A DNA stretch of 64,000 nucleotides from Curvibacter gracilis ATCC BAA-807 (GCF_000518645.1 NZ_JADZ01000010.1:124001-188000), one strand, 5' to 3'; counted from the first letter of the stretch, positions 1 through 8,562 are shown. The notes: generated from the sequence alone by a model not told the origin. Made by a program: numbers and translations.

Positions 1-148
1 GGCCATAGGGCACGACAATCTTCACGGGCTTGGCTGGCCAGGGCGTTTGCGCCCAGGCGTTGCAGCTGGTGGCCGCCAGCAGGGCGGCGGCCAGGGCCAG
101 CGCGCTGCGGCGGGCCAGGGTCGAGGTCGGTACAGAGGTGTGTTGCAT
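1..148 (-). CDS. Bug/TctC-family periplasmic solute receptor, N-terminal part (runs off the window)
   Basis: Only the first 49 codons are inside the window. The start is an ATG at 148. The product begins with a signal peptide (Arg pair, then an Ala/Leu-rich core ending near Ala-Gln) followed by PWPAKPVKIVVPYG, the conserved first beta strand of Bug/TctC receptors, which bind carboxylates in the periplasm. It lies 33 bp downstream of another receptor of the same family on the same strand and probably belongs to the same operon. Ligand unknown. Confidence 0.8.
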   Translation of the reverse strand, partial: MQHTSVPTSTLARRSALALAAALLAATSCNAWAQTPWPAKPVKIVVPYG

Positions 149-181
149 GGTGTGTCTCTTTTGAAATGCCTTGGAAGGGGC

Positions 182-1171
182 TCAGTTGAGGGTGATGCCC
201 GCCGCGCGGATCACCTGGGCCCATTGACGGGATTCGGCCTGCAGAAAGCGGCTGAAGTCGGCGCGGCTGCTGCCCACGGCCTGGGCGCCCTGGGCGGCCA
301 GGCGCTGCTGCAGTTCGGGGCTGGCCATGGCGGCGCGCACCTCGGTCTCCAGCCGGGCCAGCAGCTCGGGCGGGGTCTTGGCGGGGGCCCACAGGCCGTT
401 CCATTCCTGGGCCACAAAGCCGGGGCTGCCGGATTCGGCCACGGTCGGCAGGGCCGGCAGGCTGGGCACGCGGGCGCTGGCGGTCACGGCCAGGGCGCGC
501 AGCTTGCCACCCTTGACCAGCGGCCCGCTGGCCGGCATGGCCGAGAACATCAGGTCCACCTGGCCGGCCATCAGGTCGTTCAGCGCAGGCGCCCCACCCC
601 GGTAGGGGATGTGGGTGATGAACAACTGCTGGCGCTGCTTGAACAACTCGCCCGCCAGGTGCTGGGCGCTGCCGTTGCCGGCCGAGGCAAACGACAGGCT
701 GCCCGGCCGGGCGCGGGCGGCCTGCACCAGTTCGGGCAGGCTGCGCCAGGGCGCCTGGGCTGGCACCACCAGCAGCATGGGCACCTGCATCAGCAGCGAG
801 AGGGGGGCCAGGTCTTTCACGGGGTCGAAAGGCAGGCTCATCAGACTCGGGTTGACCGTGAAGCCGGTGGCATCGAGCAGCAGTGTGTAGCCGTCGGCGG
901 GGGCCTGGGCCACGGCGGCGGCACCGATGGAGCCCCCGGCGCCGGGCCGGTTGTCGATGATGATGGGCGTCCTGAGGCGCTCGCCCAGCACCGTGGCCAG
1001 GCCGCGCGCGGTCTGGTCGGCGGCGCCACCGGCCGGGTAGGGCACGATCAGGCGGATCGGGCGGCTGGGCCAGTCGCTGCCGGGGGCCGGGGCCGCGTGG
1101 GCAACGGTGGCCGGGATCAGGCTGGCCAGGCCGGCGCCCAGCAGGGCGCGGCGGTGCAGGAGGGGTGGCAT
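182..1171 (-). CDS. Bug/TctC-family tripartite tricarboxylate transporter receptor
   Basis: 329-residue exported solute-binding protein of usual family length. After a signal peptide ending near AHA, the mature part has the family landmarks PIRLIVPYPAGGAAD, DNRPGAGGSIGAA and DGYTLLL in the first lobe, then HIPYRGGAPALNDLMAGQ and PTVAESG in the second. Such receptors bind organic acids and usually feed a TctAB membrane pair. No TctA or TctB gene is visible nearby, so it may be an orphan receptor sharing a distant permease. It lies downstream of the cyclase gene in a five- or six-gene minus-strand operon. The ligand cannot be read from sequence. Confidence 0.9.
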   Translation of the reverse strand: MPPLLHRRALLGAGLASLIPATVAHAAPAPGSDWPSRPIRLIVPYPAGGAADQTARGLATVLGERLRTPIIIDNRPGAGGSIGAAAVAQAPADGYTLLLDATGFTVNPSLMSLPFDPVKDLAPLSLLMQVPMLLVVPAQAPWRSLPELVQAARARPGSLSFASAGNGSAQHLAGELFKQRQQLFITHIPYRGGAPALNDLMAGQVDLMFSAMPASGPLVKGGKLRALAVTASARVPSLPALPTVAESGSPGFVAQEWNGLWAPAKTPPELLARLETEVRAAMASPELQQRLAAQGAQAVGSSRADFSRFLQAESRQWAQVIRAAGITLN

Positions 1172-1253
1172 GTTGTTTGTCTCATTGTTTTGAAAATCAG
1201 GGCCACGGTGGCTGGGGGTTTACACCGTGGCTGCGTGGCGGTGCCCAGGCGCG

Positions 1254-2327
1254 TTACACCGTCGCGATCGGGGTGGCCGGCGAGCCCACGGCCCCCGGCA
1301 GGCGCAGGGGTGGCGCGGTCAGCAGGAAGTGGTGGCGCCCTTGCTGGCGCAGCCAGGTGGCGAGTTCGGTGAAATACCACAGCTCACCCAGGTGGATGCC
1401 GTGCTTGAACAGGCAGTGCTCGTGCAGGGGCAGCCGGGGCTGGCGCAGCGGGCTGGGGCTCATCAGCTTGGGCACCACCAGCTCCACGGCGGGGTTGTCG
1501 GCCAGCAGGCAGGCCAGGCGGCTGTCGGTGATCCAGTTCAGCAGCCGGCTGTCGTGGCCGTCCAGTCCGCTGCCCGTGGCGTGCAGCCGGGCCAGGTCGG
1601 GCTGGCGGTTCATGGCCAGCAGGGTGTCGGCAAAGCCGGTGTGCAGGCACACCATGTCGCCGGGGTCGATCTCGATGCGGTCGGCCTCCAGCAGGCGCAT
1701 CAGGCGGTCGTAGCCCACGGCCTGCCGCTCTCGGCCCAGGTGGTGGGCCAGGTCGATCAGCACGCCCCGGCCCTGCGCGCCGTGTTCGGCCAGGCGTTCG
1801 ATGCCCAGGGCGGCGGCCTCGGGGGCCGGGTAGCGTGCCCAGTCGGCCACGGCCTGCGGGTCTTCGGTGCCGGGGCGGATGTCGGTGCCGGCGCGAAAGC
1901 CGTTGTAGAACACGGCCTCGGCCACCCCGTCGCCATCGGCGTCGAAGCGGCTGCCCACGTGGGCCAGGCTGTCCCACTGGGTGCTGTACTGCAGGCTCAT
2001 CAGCAGCACGTCGTCGTTCACCACGTCGCTCAGATCGGGGTCTTCGGCTTGGTACGACCAGCAAAAGCCCTGCTGCCCCTGGCTTTTGCCGTCGCGCAGC
2101 ACGCTGTAGCGGCGCGGCGGCATGCGCCGCGGGTTCATGCTCTGGCCGCCGGGCACGTCCAGCGGCAGCGACAGGCAGAAGGTGCGGCCCACCTGCACCT
2201 CGGCCACCCCCTGCAGCACCTTGCGGGCGTCCACCAGGTTCATGCGGCCACGCTGGTCATCGGGGCCGAATTCGCCCCAGCTGCTTCCGGGCGGGGCCTT
2301 TTTCCATCGTCGGGGGCTTGGGTTCAT
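1254..2327 (-). CDS. Cyclase-family protein (kynurenine-formamidase-like metal hydrolase)
   Basis: 357 residues. The N-terminal WGEFGPDDQRGRMNL and the central QWDSLAHVG segment are typical of the long subgroup of the cyclase family (PF04199), metal-dependent amidases and lactonases related to kynurenine formamidase. The QWDSLAH stretch supplies the expected metal-ligand Asp and His. A GGAGG ribosome-binding site precedes the ATG at 2327. The gene follows the 2-hydroxyacid dehydrogenase by 15 bp, so it is probably co-transcribed. A role in hydrolysing a lactone or amide intermediate of a carboxylate pathway is inferred only from context. Confidence 0.85.
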   Translation of the reverse strand: MNPSPRRWKKAPPGSSWGEFGPDDQRGRMNLVDARKVLQGVAEVQVGRTFCLSLPLDVPGGQSMNPRRMPPRRYSVLRDGKSQGQQGFCWSYQAEDPDLSDVVNDDVLLMSLQYSTQWDSLAHVGSRFDADGDGVAEAVFYNGFRAGTDIRPGTEDPQAVADWARYPAPEAAALGIERLAEHGAQGRGVLIDLAHHLGRERQAVGYDRLMRLLEADRIEIDPGDMVCLHTGFADTLLAMNRQPDLARLHATGSGLDGHDSRLLNWITDSRLACLLADNPAVELVVPKLMSPSPLRQPRLPLHEHCLFKHGIHLGELWYFTELATWLRQQGRHHFLLTAPPLRLPGAVGSPATPIATV

Positions 2328-2342
2328 GGCGGGCCTCCGGGC

Positions 2343-3275
2343 TCAGGCAGCCTGGGTGCTGGCCTGCAGCACGGCCAGTGTGTTGCGGGCAGCGGCCACA
2401 CCCATGTTCACATAGGCGTCGCTGGTCACGCCGCCGATGTGCGGGCTCAGCGTGAAGCCCGGCTGGCCGTGGAAGGGGTGCGGCGCCGTCATGGGCTCCA
2501 CGGCAAAGCTGTCCAGCCCGGCCGAGGCCACCTGGCCCGACTGCACGGCGGCCAGCAGGGCGGCTTCATCGATCAGGCCGCCACGCGCGGTGTTCACCAC
2601 GATCACGCCGCGCTTGCAGCGCGCCAGGGTGTCGGCGTTGAGCAGGTGGCGGTTCTCGGGCGTCAGCGGGCAGTGCAGCGAGATCACATCGGCCTGGGCC
2701 CACAGGGTGTCCAGGTCGACCGGGGTGATGTAGTCAGGCAGATCGCGGGCGAAGGGGTCGAAGCCGATCACGCGCATGTCCATGGCGTCGCACATGCGGG
2801 CAAAGCGGCGGCCGATGGCGCCCAGGCCCACCAGGCCTACCGTGCGGCCGCCCAGCTCCAGGCTCTTGTGGGTGGCCTTGTCCCAGTGGCCGGCGTGCAT
2901 GCGCTGGTTCAGCGCCACGATCGACTTGGCACCGGCCAGCATCAAGGCCAGGGCCTGTTCGGCCACGGCCGCGGCGTTGGCGCCCACGGCCGCGGTCACG
3001 GCAATGCCGCGCTCGGCGGCGGCGGCCTTGTCGATGGTGTCGGTGCCGCTGCCGTGTTTGGAGATCACCTTCAAGGCCGGGGCCGCGTCCATGGTGGCGG
3101 CGTTCACGCCGCTGTAGCGCACGATGATGCCCACCGGGTTGTGCTGGCGGGCCAGCGCCTCGATGTCGGCCGGCTGCGGGGTCTTGCCCGCGTAGACGAT
3201 GTCGAAGTCCGTCAGCAGGGCCAGGGCCGCCGGGGCCAGGTCGGCCGCGGTGATGAGGATGACGGGGCGGCTCAT
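2343..3275 (-). CDS. D-isomer-specific 2-hydroxyacid dehydrogenase (SerA/GhrB-like)
   Basis: 310-residue NAD(P)-dependent dehydrogenase that interconverts a 2-hydroxyacid and a 2-oxoacid. Visible landmarks are the Rossmann glycine motif GLVGLGAIGRRFA, the catalytic Arg in NTARGGLIDE, the Glu in FAVEP and the catalytic His in LSPHIGG. The ATG at 3275 (MSRPVILIT) is chosen because it overlaps the upstream stop by one base (TGATG), showing translational coupling to the RraA-like gene; a longer frame upstream lies inside that gene. The substrate may be the oxoacid product of the neighbouring aldolase. Confidence 0.9.
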   Translation of the reverse strand: MSRPVILITAADLAPAALALLTDFDIVYAGKTPQPADIEALARQHNPVGIIVRYSGVNAATMDAAPALKVISKHGSGTDTIDKAAAAERGIAVTAAVGANAAAVAEQALALMLAGAKSIVALNQRMHAGHWDKATHKSLELGGRTVGLVGLGAIGRRFARMCDAMDMRVIGFDPFARDLPDYITPVDLDTLWAQADVISLHCPLTPENRHLLNADTLARCKRGVIVVNTARGGLIDEAALLAAVQSGQVASAGLDSFAVEPMTAPHPFHGQPGFTLSPHIGGVTSDAYVNMGVAAARNTLAVLQASTQAA

Positions 3276-3958
3276 CACAGCACCTCGCCTTCCTTGAGCA
3301 CGCCGGCCGTCACCAGCGAGGCGGTCAGCCACTTGGCCGCCGTGTCGCCGGTCTTGATGGCGGCGATGCGCTTGGCCTCGGCCTGCACCTTGTGGGCGGC
3401 CAGGGGCAGCAGGGCGGGCAGTTGCTCGCGCTCCACCACCACCACGCCGTCGGCGTCGCCGATCACCAGATCGCCCGGGCGCACCGTCACGCCGCCGCAG
3501 GAGATGGGGTGGCCGATGCGGCCGCCATTGTTCTTGGTCGGGCCATTGGGGTTGGTGCCCACCGAGAACACCGGGTAGTCCATCTCGTCGATTTCCAGGC
3601 TGTCGCGCACGGCGCCATCGAGGATCACGCCGGCCAGGCCCAACTGGCGCGCGGCGGTCATCATGATGGTGCCCATCAGGGCCGAGGTCTGGTCGCCCTT
3701 GCCGTCCACCACCAGCACATCACCGGGCTTGGCCAGCGACAGGGCGGCGTGGATCATCAGGTTGTCGCCGGGGCGCACTTCCACCGTGAAGGCCGGGCCG
3801 GCCACTTTCATGCGCGGGCGCAGGGCCTGGATGCGGCCATGCAGGGCGCCGCGGCGGCCCGCGATGTCGGAGAAGATCGCCGGCTGGTATTGGCTGGCCT
3901 GGGCCACGTCTTCGGGGCTGACGCGGGGGAAGTCTTTGATGATGTCGGGTGTGCTCAT
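3275..3958 (-). CDS. RraA-like 4-hydroxy-4-methyl-2-oxoglutarate aldolase family protein
   Basis: 227 residues of the RraA/HMG-aldolase fold. Landmarks include GDVLVVDGKGD, GVILDGAVRDSLEI (the Arg-Asp pair of the aldolase active site) and GGVTVRPGDLVIGDADGVVVV. Members either cleave 4-hydroxy-4-methyl-2-oxoglutarate or oxaloacetate, or act as RNase E regulators. Placement next to a 2-hydroxyacid dehydrogenase and carboxylate receptors favours the catabolic aldolase role. The ATG at 3958 is used; the open frame continues upstream without recognised sequence. The stop overlaps the start of the next gene. Confidence 0.88.
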   Translation of the reverse strand: MSTPDIIKDFPRVSPEDVAQASQYQPAIFSDIAGRRGALHGRIQALRPRMKVAGPAFTVEVRPGDNLMIHAALSLAKPGDVLVVDGKGDQTSALMGTIMMTAARQLGLAGVILDGAVRDSLEIDEMDYPVFSVGTNPNGPTKNNGGRIGHPISCGGVTVRPGDLVIGDADGVVVVEREQLPALLPLAAHKVQAEAKRIAAIKTGDTAAKWLTASLVTAGVLKEGEVL

Positions 3959-4004
3959 GGCGGTTCCTTGAAGGTGAATGGGTGGATGTCGGTCAGAGAG
4001 GGCG

Positions 4005-5000
4005 TCAGTCGATGCGGGCATCGGCCTCGTGCACGATGCGGCCCCAGCGCTGCAGATCGGTCTTGAGCAGGGCGGCAAACTCGGCCTGGCTGCCGCCCAG
4101 CACCTCGCCGCCTTCGCCCATGAGGCGGCTGCGCACGGTGGGCGACTGCAAGGCCTGGTTGATGGCGGTGTTCAAGGTCGTCAGCACCGCTGCCGGGGTG
4201 GCTGCGGGGGCCATGAAGCCGAACCAGGTGTTGGCCTCGAAGCCCTTCACGCCCGACTCGGCCACCGTGGGCACCTGGGGCAGTTGCGACGAGCGCTTGT
4301 CCGAGGTCACGGCCAGCGCTTTCATGCGGCCGCCTTTGAGGTGGCTGATGGCCGTGGGGATGGACGACACATACAGATCCATCTGCCCGCCCATCAGATC
4401 GGTCAGCGCCTGGGCCGAGCCCTTGTAAGGCACGTGCTGCAGCCGGATGTGGGCGGCCTTCTGCAGTTGCTCCATGGCCAGGTGGGCCACCGTGCCATTG
4501 CCCGGGGTGCCGAACACCAGGGCGCCGGGGGTTTGCTTGGCGGCAGCTAGCACATCGGCCAGGGTCTTGTACTTGGAGCTGTTGGGCACCACGATGACCA
4601 GCGGTGCGGTGGCGGCCAGCACCACGGGCTTCAGGTCTTTCACCGGGTCGTAAGGCAGCTTGGGGTACAGCGCGGGGTTGATGGCCAGGTTGCTGGTCTG
4701 GCCCAGCACCACGGTGTAGCCGTCGGCCGGGGCCTTGGCCACCGCGTCCACACCCAGGTTGCCGCCAGCCCCCGGCTTGTTGTCCACCACCACGGTCCAT
4801 TGCCGGCTTTCGGTCAGCTGCTGGCCGATGGCGCGGGCAATGATGTCGGTGCCGCCCCCGGCCGGGAAGGGCACCACCAGGCGGATCGGTTTGCCGGGGT
4901 AGGTGTCGGCCAGTGCCGGGCCTGCCAGCAGGCCCAGGGCGAGAACGGGCAGCAGGCTCAGGCGCGCGACTTGGCGCAGCCCATGGGGGATCAGTGTCAT
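4005..5000 (-). CDS. Bug/TctC-family tripartite tricarboxylate transporter receptor
   Basis: 331-residue exported receptor, first gene of the minus-strand operon. A strong AAGGAG ribosome-binding site sits seven bases before the ATG at 5000. The signal peptide ends near ALA-DTYPGKP; then come IRLVVPFPAGGGTD, DNKPGAGGNLG, DGYTVVLG, HVPYKGSAQALTDLMGGQ and PTVAESG, all family landmarks. Being promoter-proximal, it is the best candidate for the main receptor of the operon substrate, with the IclR gene transcribed away from it acting as the likely regulator. Confidence 0.92.
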   Translation of the reverse strand: MTLIPHGLRQVARLSLLPVLALGLLAGPALADTYPGKPIRLVVPFPAGGGTDIIARAIGQQLTESRQWTVVVDNKPGAGGNLGVDAVAKAPADGYTVVLGQTSNLAINPALYPKLPYDPVKDLKPVVLAATAPLVIVVPNSSKYKTLADVLAAAKQTPGALVFGTPGNGTVAHLAMEQLQKAAHIRLQHVPYKGSAQALTDLMGGQMDLYVSSIPTAISHLKGGRMKALAVTSDKRSSQLPQVPTVAESGVKGFEANTWFGFMAPAATPAAVLTTLNTAINQALQSPTVRSRLMGEGGEVLGGSQAEFAALLKTDLQRWGRIVHEADARID

Positions 5001-5079
5001 GTTGTCTCCTTGTGTGCGGTCCACCGGGGTTGGGCTGCCAAATGCAGCGCCCCTTGTTGGGACCGGACTGTAGGAGAGC

Positions 5080-5110
5080 GTTTCAATCAGTACAATGCCG
5101 TTTCACACAG
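5080..5110. promoter_or_regulatory. Direct repeats in the divergent IclR-receptor promoter region (possible operator)
   Basis: The 11-base element GTTTCANNCAG occurs at 5080-5090 and again at 5100-5110, exactly 20 bp apart, about two helical turns. The pair lies between the divergent starts at 5000 and 5127. Binding by the adjacent IclR protein is inferred. Confidence 0.4.
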
Positions 5111-5126
5111 TGGTCTATGTGCCGAT

Positions 5127-5924
5127 ATGCGAAACCCAAAAACACCGCCTGCAGAAACCGATGCCAGCCTTGCCGAAGCCGCCACCGCGGCCGCTGGCGG
5201 CGTGGTGGCCGTCACCCGCGCCCTGCGCCTGCTGGAGGCCTTCGGCATGGATGAGGCCTACCTCAGCCTGGCCGAGCTGAGCCGCCGCACCGGCATGCAC
5301 AAGACCACGGCCTTGCGCCTGGCGCGCACGCTGGCGGCCGAGCACTACCTGGTGCAGCGCGAAGACGGTGCCTGGCGGCTGGGGCGGGCGGCAGGTTGGC
5401 TGGGGGCCTGCTACCAGGCCACCTTTGATGTGCACGATCTGGTCGAGCCGGTGCTGCGCGAGCTGACGGTGCAGACCGGCGAAAGCGCCTCGTTCTATGT
5501 GCGCGAGGGCAACCTGCGCACCTGCCTGGCCCGGGTGGACGGGCCGCGCACCATCCGCCATCACGTGCGCGTGGGCCTGGGCCTGCCGCTGGACCTGGGC
5601 GCGCCGGGGCGTGTCATCCTGGCCTTCTCGGGTGAAGCCGGTGAACCCTATGAATCCATCCGTCAGCGCGGCTACCACCTCTCGCTGGGCGAGCGCGAGC
5701 CCGAGGTGTCCAGCGTGTCGGCCCCGGTGTTCGGCATGCACTGGAAGCTGCTGGGCTCGGTGTGCATCTCGGGGCCCACCTCGCGCCTCAGCGAGGCCCG
5801 CCTGCTGGAACTGGCCCAGACCATCATCCAGGCCGCCAACCAGCTCTCCTACGCGCTGGCCGGCAGCCGCCGACCGGGGCCGGCTGCGGGGCCGGTCAAA
5901 TCGAGCGCGTGGTTTCCGGGCTGA
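5127..5924 (+). CDS. IclR-family transcriptional regulator
   Basis: 265 residues. The N-terminal winged helix-turn-helix (about residues 28-85) contains LAELSRRTGMHKTTALRLARTL; the C-terminal effector domain has YVREGNLRTCLARVDGPRTIRHHVRVG and VSAPVFGMHWKLLGSVCISGP. The ATG at 5127 is the first sensible start; the longer open frame upstream lies over the promoter. It is divergent from the receptor-aldolase-dehydrogenase operon and probably regulates it in response to a pathway carboxylate. Paired GTTTCANNCAG repeats lie between them. Confidence 0.9.
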   Translation: MRNPKTPPAETDASLAEAATAAAGGVVAVTRALRLLEAFGMDEAYLSLAELSRRTGMHKTTALRLARTLAAEHYLVQREDGAWRLGRAAGWLGACYQATFDVHDLVEPVLRELTVQTGESASFYVREGNLRTCLARVDGPRTIRHHVRVGLGLPLDLGAPGRVILAFSGEAGEPYESIRQRGYHLSLGEREPEVSSVSAPVFGMHWKLLGSVCISGPTSRLSEARLLELAQTIIQAANQLSYALAGSRRPGPAAGPVKSSAWFPG

Positions 5925-5946
5925 GCGATGGTCTTCAGTTTGAAAA

Positions 5947-5984
5947 ATTGAGAAACTGCATCACTTGGGCTACATTTTCTCAAT
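5947..5984. promoter_or_regulatory. Inverted repeat upstream of hipBA (probable operator)
   Basis: A perfect 9-bp inverted repeat, ATTGAGAAA at 5947-5955 and TTTCTCAAT at 5976-5984, is separated by 20 bp. A 10-base direct repeat GGGCTACATT (5967-5976 and 6008-6017) overlaps the right arm and the start region. The layout suits autoregulation by the HipB-like repressor encoded immediately downstream. Confidence 0.5.
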
Positions 5985-6015
5985 GATTGCCTATTTTTGA
6001 TGCCTGGGGGCTACA

Positions 6016-6279
6016 TTGACCACCCTCTCTGATGTTGCCGAAATGCTCAAAAGTGCCCGCCGTGAAGCGCGGTTGAGCCAGGATGAACTGGCCCGTCGGG
6101 CCGGTGTGTCGCGCACCACCGTGGCACGGATGGAGAACCTCTCCAAGGGCGATATGAGCGTCTCGGCGTTGCTGCGTCTGCTGGAGGCTGCGGGCTACGA
6201 CATGAGACTGGTCAGGCCCGGGCACCAGCGCACCGTCGAGGACATCCTGCTTGAGCAGCGCCAAGGTGATTCGCCATGA
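6016..6279 (+). CDS. hipB: HipB-like antitoxin (Xre-family DNA-binding protein)
   Basis: 87 residues with an Xre helix-turn-helix covering about residues 13-65 (LSQDELARRAGVSRTTVARME). The start used is TTG at 6016 with a GGGGG stretch five bases upstream; the ATG at codon 10 (6043) would leave a shorter N terminus but keep the domain. The stop overlaps the hipA start (ATGA), the usual coupling in hipBA operons, where HipB neutralises HipA and represses the operon. An inverted repeat lies 30-70 bp upstream. Confidence 0.85.
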   Translation: MTTLSDVAEMLKSARREARLSQDELARRAGVSRTTVARMENLSKGDMSVSALLRLLEAAGYDMRLVRPGHQRTVEDILLEQRQGDSP

Positions 6280-7637
6280 GGCTGGATGTACAGGTCAGCG
6301 GCAGAACCGTGGCCCAGTTGTACCGAGAGCGCGACGAGTACTTGCTGCATTACCACCCTGGCACCGATGTGGCCGATTTCGTGAGCTTGACCATGCCGGT
6401 TCGGGAAGCTCCCTGGCGCTGGCCACGCGACCTGCATCCCTTTTTCCGCCAGAACCTGCCAGAGGGTTACCTGCTGAACATCATCCGCGAGGAATTTGGG
6501 CCCTGGCTCGACGGCACCGACCTGTCGCTGCTGGCCGTGGTCGGGGGCATGGGCGTCGGCCGGGTCACGGTCACGCCCGAAGGCGCAGCGCCCGGTCTCG
6601 CCTTGGCACCGCTGCAGATCGACAGCCTGTTGAAGGCGGACAACACCCCTGAGTACTTTGCATCGTTGGTGCGGCGCTATGCCCGGGCGTCGATCTCGGG
6701 CATGGTGCCCAAATTCATGGCGCCGGAAGAGACGATTGACGAGCCCTCCGCCGAGGGCTTGGGCCCCTTGGGCAAGCCCACCTTGCGGACCAGCCGTCAC
6801 ATCATCAAGGGCTCGGACGACGCCATGCCCTATTTGGGCTTCAACGAGCACTACAGCATGCGCGTGCTGCAGCGTTTGAACGTGGTGCCGGTGGCGCACA
6901 CCCGCATGTCTGACGATGGCCGGGTTCTGGTGGTCGAGCGCTTTGACGTGGACGAACATGGCACGCCCACGCATGGTCTGGAGGATGCCTGCGGATTGCT
7001 CGGCCTGCCTCCGCACGAAAAATACGCCACCACCCTTGAGAAAGTGCTCAACGCCACCAGGGCTTACCTGCCTCCGGCCCAGGTGCGTGCACAACTTGAG
7101 CAGTTCGGCTGGCATGTGCTGAGCAACTACGTGGTGCGCAACGCCGATTGCCATGCCAAAAATATCGCGCTGTACTACACCCGGCTCGGTGATGTGGGCT
7201 TCACCCCGGTCTATGACACCGTGACCACGCAGGCCTATCCGCGCTACGCGAACAACCCGCCAGGACTGTCCATCGATGGTCGTCAGACCTGGGCTGCAGG
7301 CAAGGCTTTGCAGCGCTTTTTCACGGCCCGCCTAGGCATATCCCCCAGGCAGTACGCCGCCATGGTGGAGCGCCTGTGCGAGTCGGCCGTAGAGGTTGGC
7401 AAAGAAGTGATCGAGGCTTCATTGAACGAAGCACGATGGCGCCCCGTGGCCAAGCAGATGGTGCACGCCTGGAATGAGGGCATGGCATCACTGCGTGACC
7501 CGAAGGCGAGCGTGGCCTGGCGGGGGCTGGATGCAGCCATCGCTGAGGCCGGCTTCTCCGCCCCTGCGCCAGCAGAGCCGGCCCGTGTGACGATCGGCCG
7601 ATCCGAGCTGTTGGCGGCACCGCGACGCAAGCGTTAG
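6276..7637 (+). CDS. hipA: HipA-type serine/threonine kinase toxin
   Basis: 453 residues, normal HipA length. An N-terminal HipA_N domain (roughly 1-105) precedes the kinase core: gly-rich loop SISGMVPKF near residue 140, HIIKG with the ATP-binding Lys near 175, VVERFD, the catalytic loop NADCHAKNIAL at about 289-299 with Asp and Asn in place, and the metal-binding YDTVTT near 312. HipA kinases arrest growth by phosphorylating a translation target (GltX in E. coli). All catalytic residues appear intact. The loop reads SGMVPK where many relatives have SGVQPK. Confidence 0.92.
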   Translation: MRLDVQVSGRTVAQLYRERDEYLLHYHPGTDVADFVSLTMPVREAPWRWPRDLHPFFRQNLPEGYLLNIIREEFGPWLDGTDLSLLAVVGGMGVGRVTVTPEGAAPGLALAPLQIDSLLKADNTPEYFASLVRRYARASISGMVPKFMAPEETIDEPSAEGLGPLGKPTLRTSRHIIKGSDDAMPYLGFNEHYSMRVLQRLNVVPVAHTRMSDDGRVLVVERFDVDEHGTPTHGLEDACGLLGLPPHEKYATTLEKVLNATRAYLPPAQVRAQLEQFGWHVLSNYVVRNADCHAKNIALYYTRLGDVGFTPVYDTVTTQAYPRYANNPPGLSIDGRQTWAAGKALQRFFTARLGISPRQYAAMVERLCESAVEVGKEVIEASLNEARWRPVAKQMVHAWNEGMASLRDPKASVAWRGLDAAIAEAGFSAPAPAEPARVTIGRSELLAAPRRKR

Positions 7638-7666
7638 GCCCGGCCCCCTGACAATACGGCATACCC

Positions 7667-8536
7667 ATGCACCTCCCCCGCCGCCGCCGCGCCGACTTTG
7701 CCCCCACGGCCGAGTTCGTCTACCCCGCCCACCTGAAGGCGGCGCTGGGCGACCTGCCCGCGGCACCCGGGGTGTATGTGTTCCATGGCGATGACCCGGC
7801 CATGCCGCTGTACATCGGCAAAAGCGTCAACCTGCGCCAGCGCGTGCTCTCGCACCTGCGCAACCCCGACGAAGACCGCCTGCTGCGCCAGACCCGGCGC
7901 ATCAGCCACATCTGCACGGCCGGCGACATCGGGGCCCAGTTGCTGGAGGCGCAGATGATCAAGACCCTGCACCCCTTGCTCAACCAGAAGCTGCGGCGCA
8001 ACCGACAGCTGTGCGCCTGGCAGCGGCAGGGTGGCCAGCTGCAACTGGTGTATTCAAAAGACGTGGACTTTGCCCAGGCGCCTGATCTGTACGGGCTGTT
8101 TGCCAGCCGCCACGCCGCCATCGAGCGCCTGCGCCAGGTGGCCGACGAGCACCGGCTTTGCTACGCCCACCTGGGGCTGGAGAAGCTGCCCCCGGGCCGG
8201 GCCTGCTTCAGGGCCGCGCTCAGGCAGTGCGCTGGCATGTGCCGGGGCGATGAAACCCCCGCGGCCCACGACGAGCGCCTGCTGGGCGCCCTGCGCCAGG
8301 TGCAGGTGGTCTGCTGGCCTTACCCGGGCGCAGTGGGCCTGGTCGAGCGCACGGGCGATTTCAGCCAGGTGCATGTGGTGAACAACTGGTGCTACCTGGG
8401 CAGCGCCGCCACACCGACCGAGGCGGCCCGCTTCACCCGGCAGGCGGCGGGCTTTGATGCGGACGGCTACCAGATCCTGGTGCGGCCGCTGATGCAGGGC
8501 GGGGCCGAGATCGTGCCGCTGTCGCCAGGGTTTTGA
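7667..8536 (+). CDS. cho: Cho endonuclease (UvrC-like GIY-YIG excinuclease)
   Basis: 289 residues, close to E. coli Cho (about 295). The GIY-YIG nuclease domain occupies the first 115 or so residues: GVYVF, then LYIGKSVNLRQR with the catalytic Arg, and LLEAQMIK with the metal-binding Glu. Cho makes the 3-prime incision during nucleotide excision repair and can replace UvrC N-terminal nuclease activity. The C-terminal part carries ACFRAALRQCAGMCRGDE, a Cys-rich segment usual in Cho proteins. It follows hipA by 29 bp but is functionally unrelated. Confidence 0.9.
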   Translation: MHLPRRRRADFAPTAEFVYPAHLKAALGDLPAAPGVYVFHGDDPAMPLYIGKSVNLRQRVLSHLRNPDEDRLLRQTRRISHICTAGDIGAQLLEAQMIKTLHPLLNQKLRRNRQLCAWQRQGGQLQLVYSKDVDFAQAPDLYGLFASRHAAIERLRQVADEHRLCYAHLGLEKLPPGRACFRAALRQCAGMCRGDETPAAHDERLLGALRQVQVVCWPYPGAVGLVERTGDFSQVHVVNNWCYLGSAATPTEAARFTRQAAGFDADGYQILVRPLMQGGAEIVPLSPGF

Positions 8537-8562
8537 AATTTTTCAGTTTTTTTGCGTCGGGC

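Noticed and set aside
1227-3578. 783-residue open frame on the plus strand over the cyclase and dehydrogenase genes
   Set aside because: It runs antisense to well-supported genes, is rich in Gln, His and Gly as expected for a shadow frame, and matches no family.
7526-7533. Extra TGCATCCA (minus strand) inside hipA as a sixth ECF promoter
   Set aside because: No CGTA follows at 15-16 bp and no start of a gene lies downstream on that strand.
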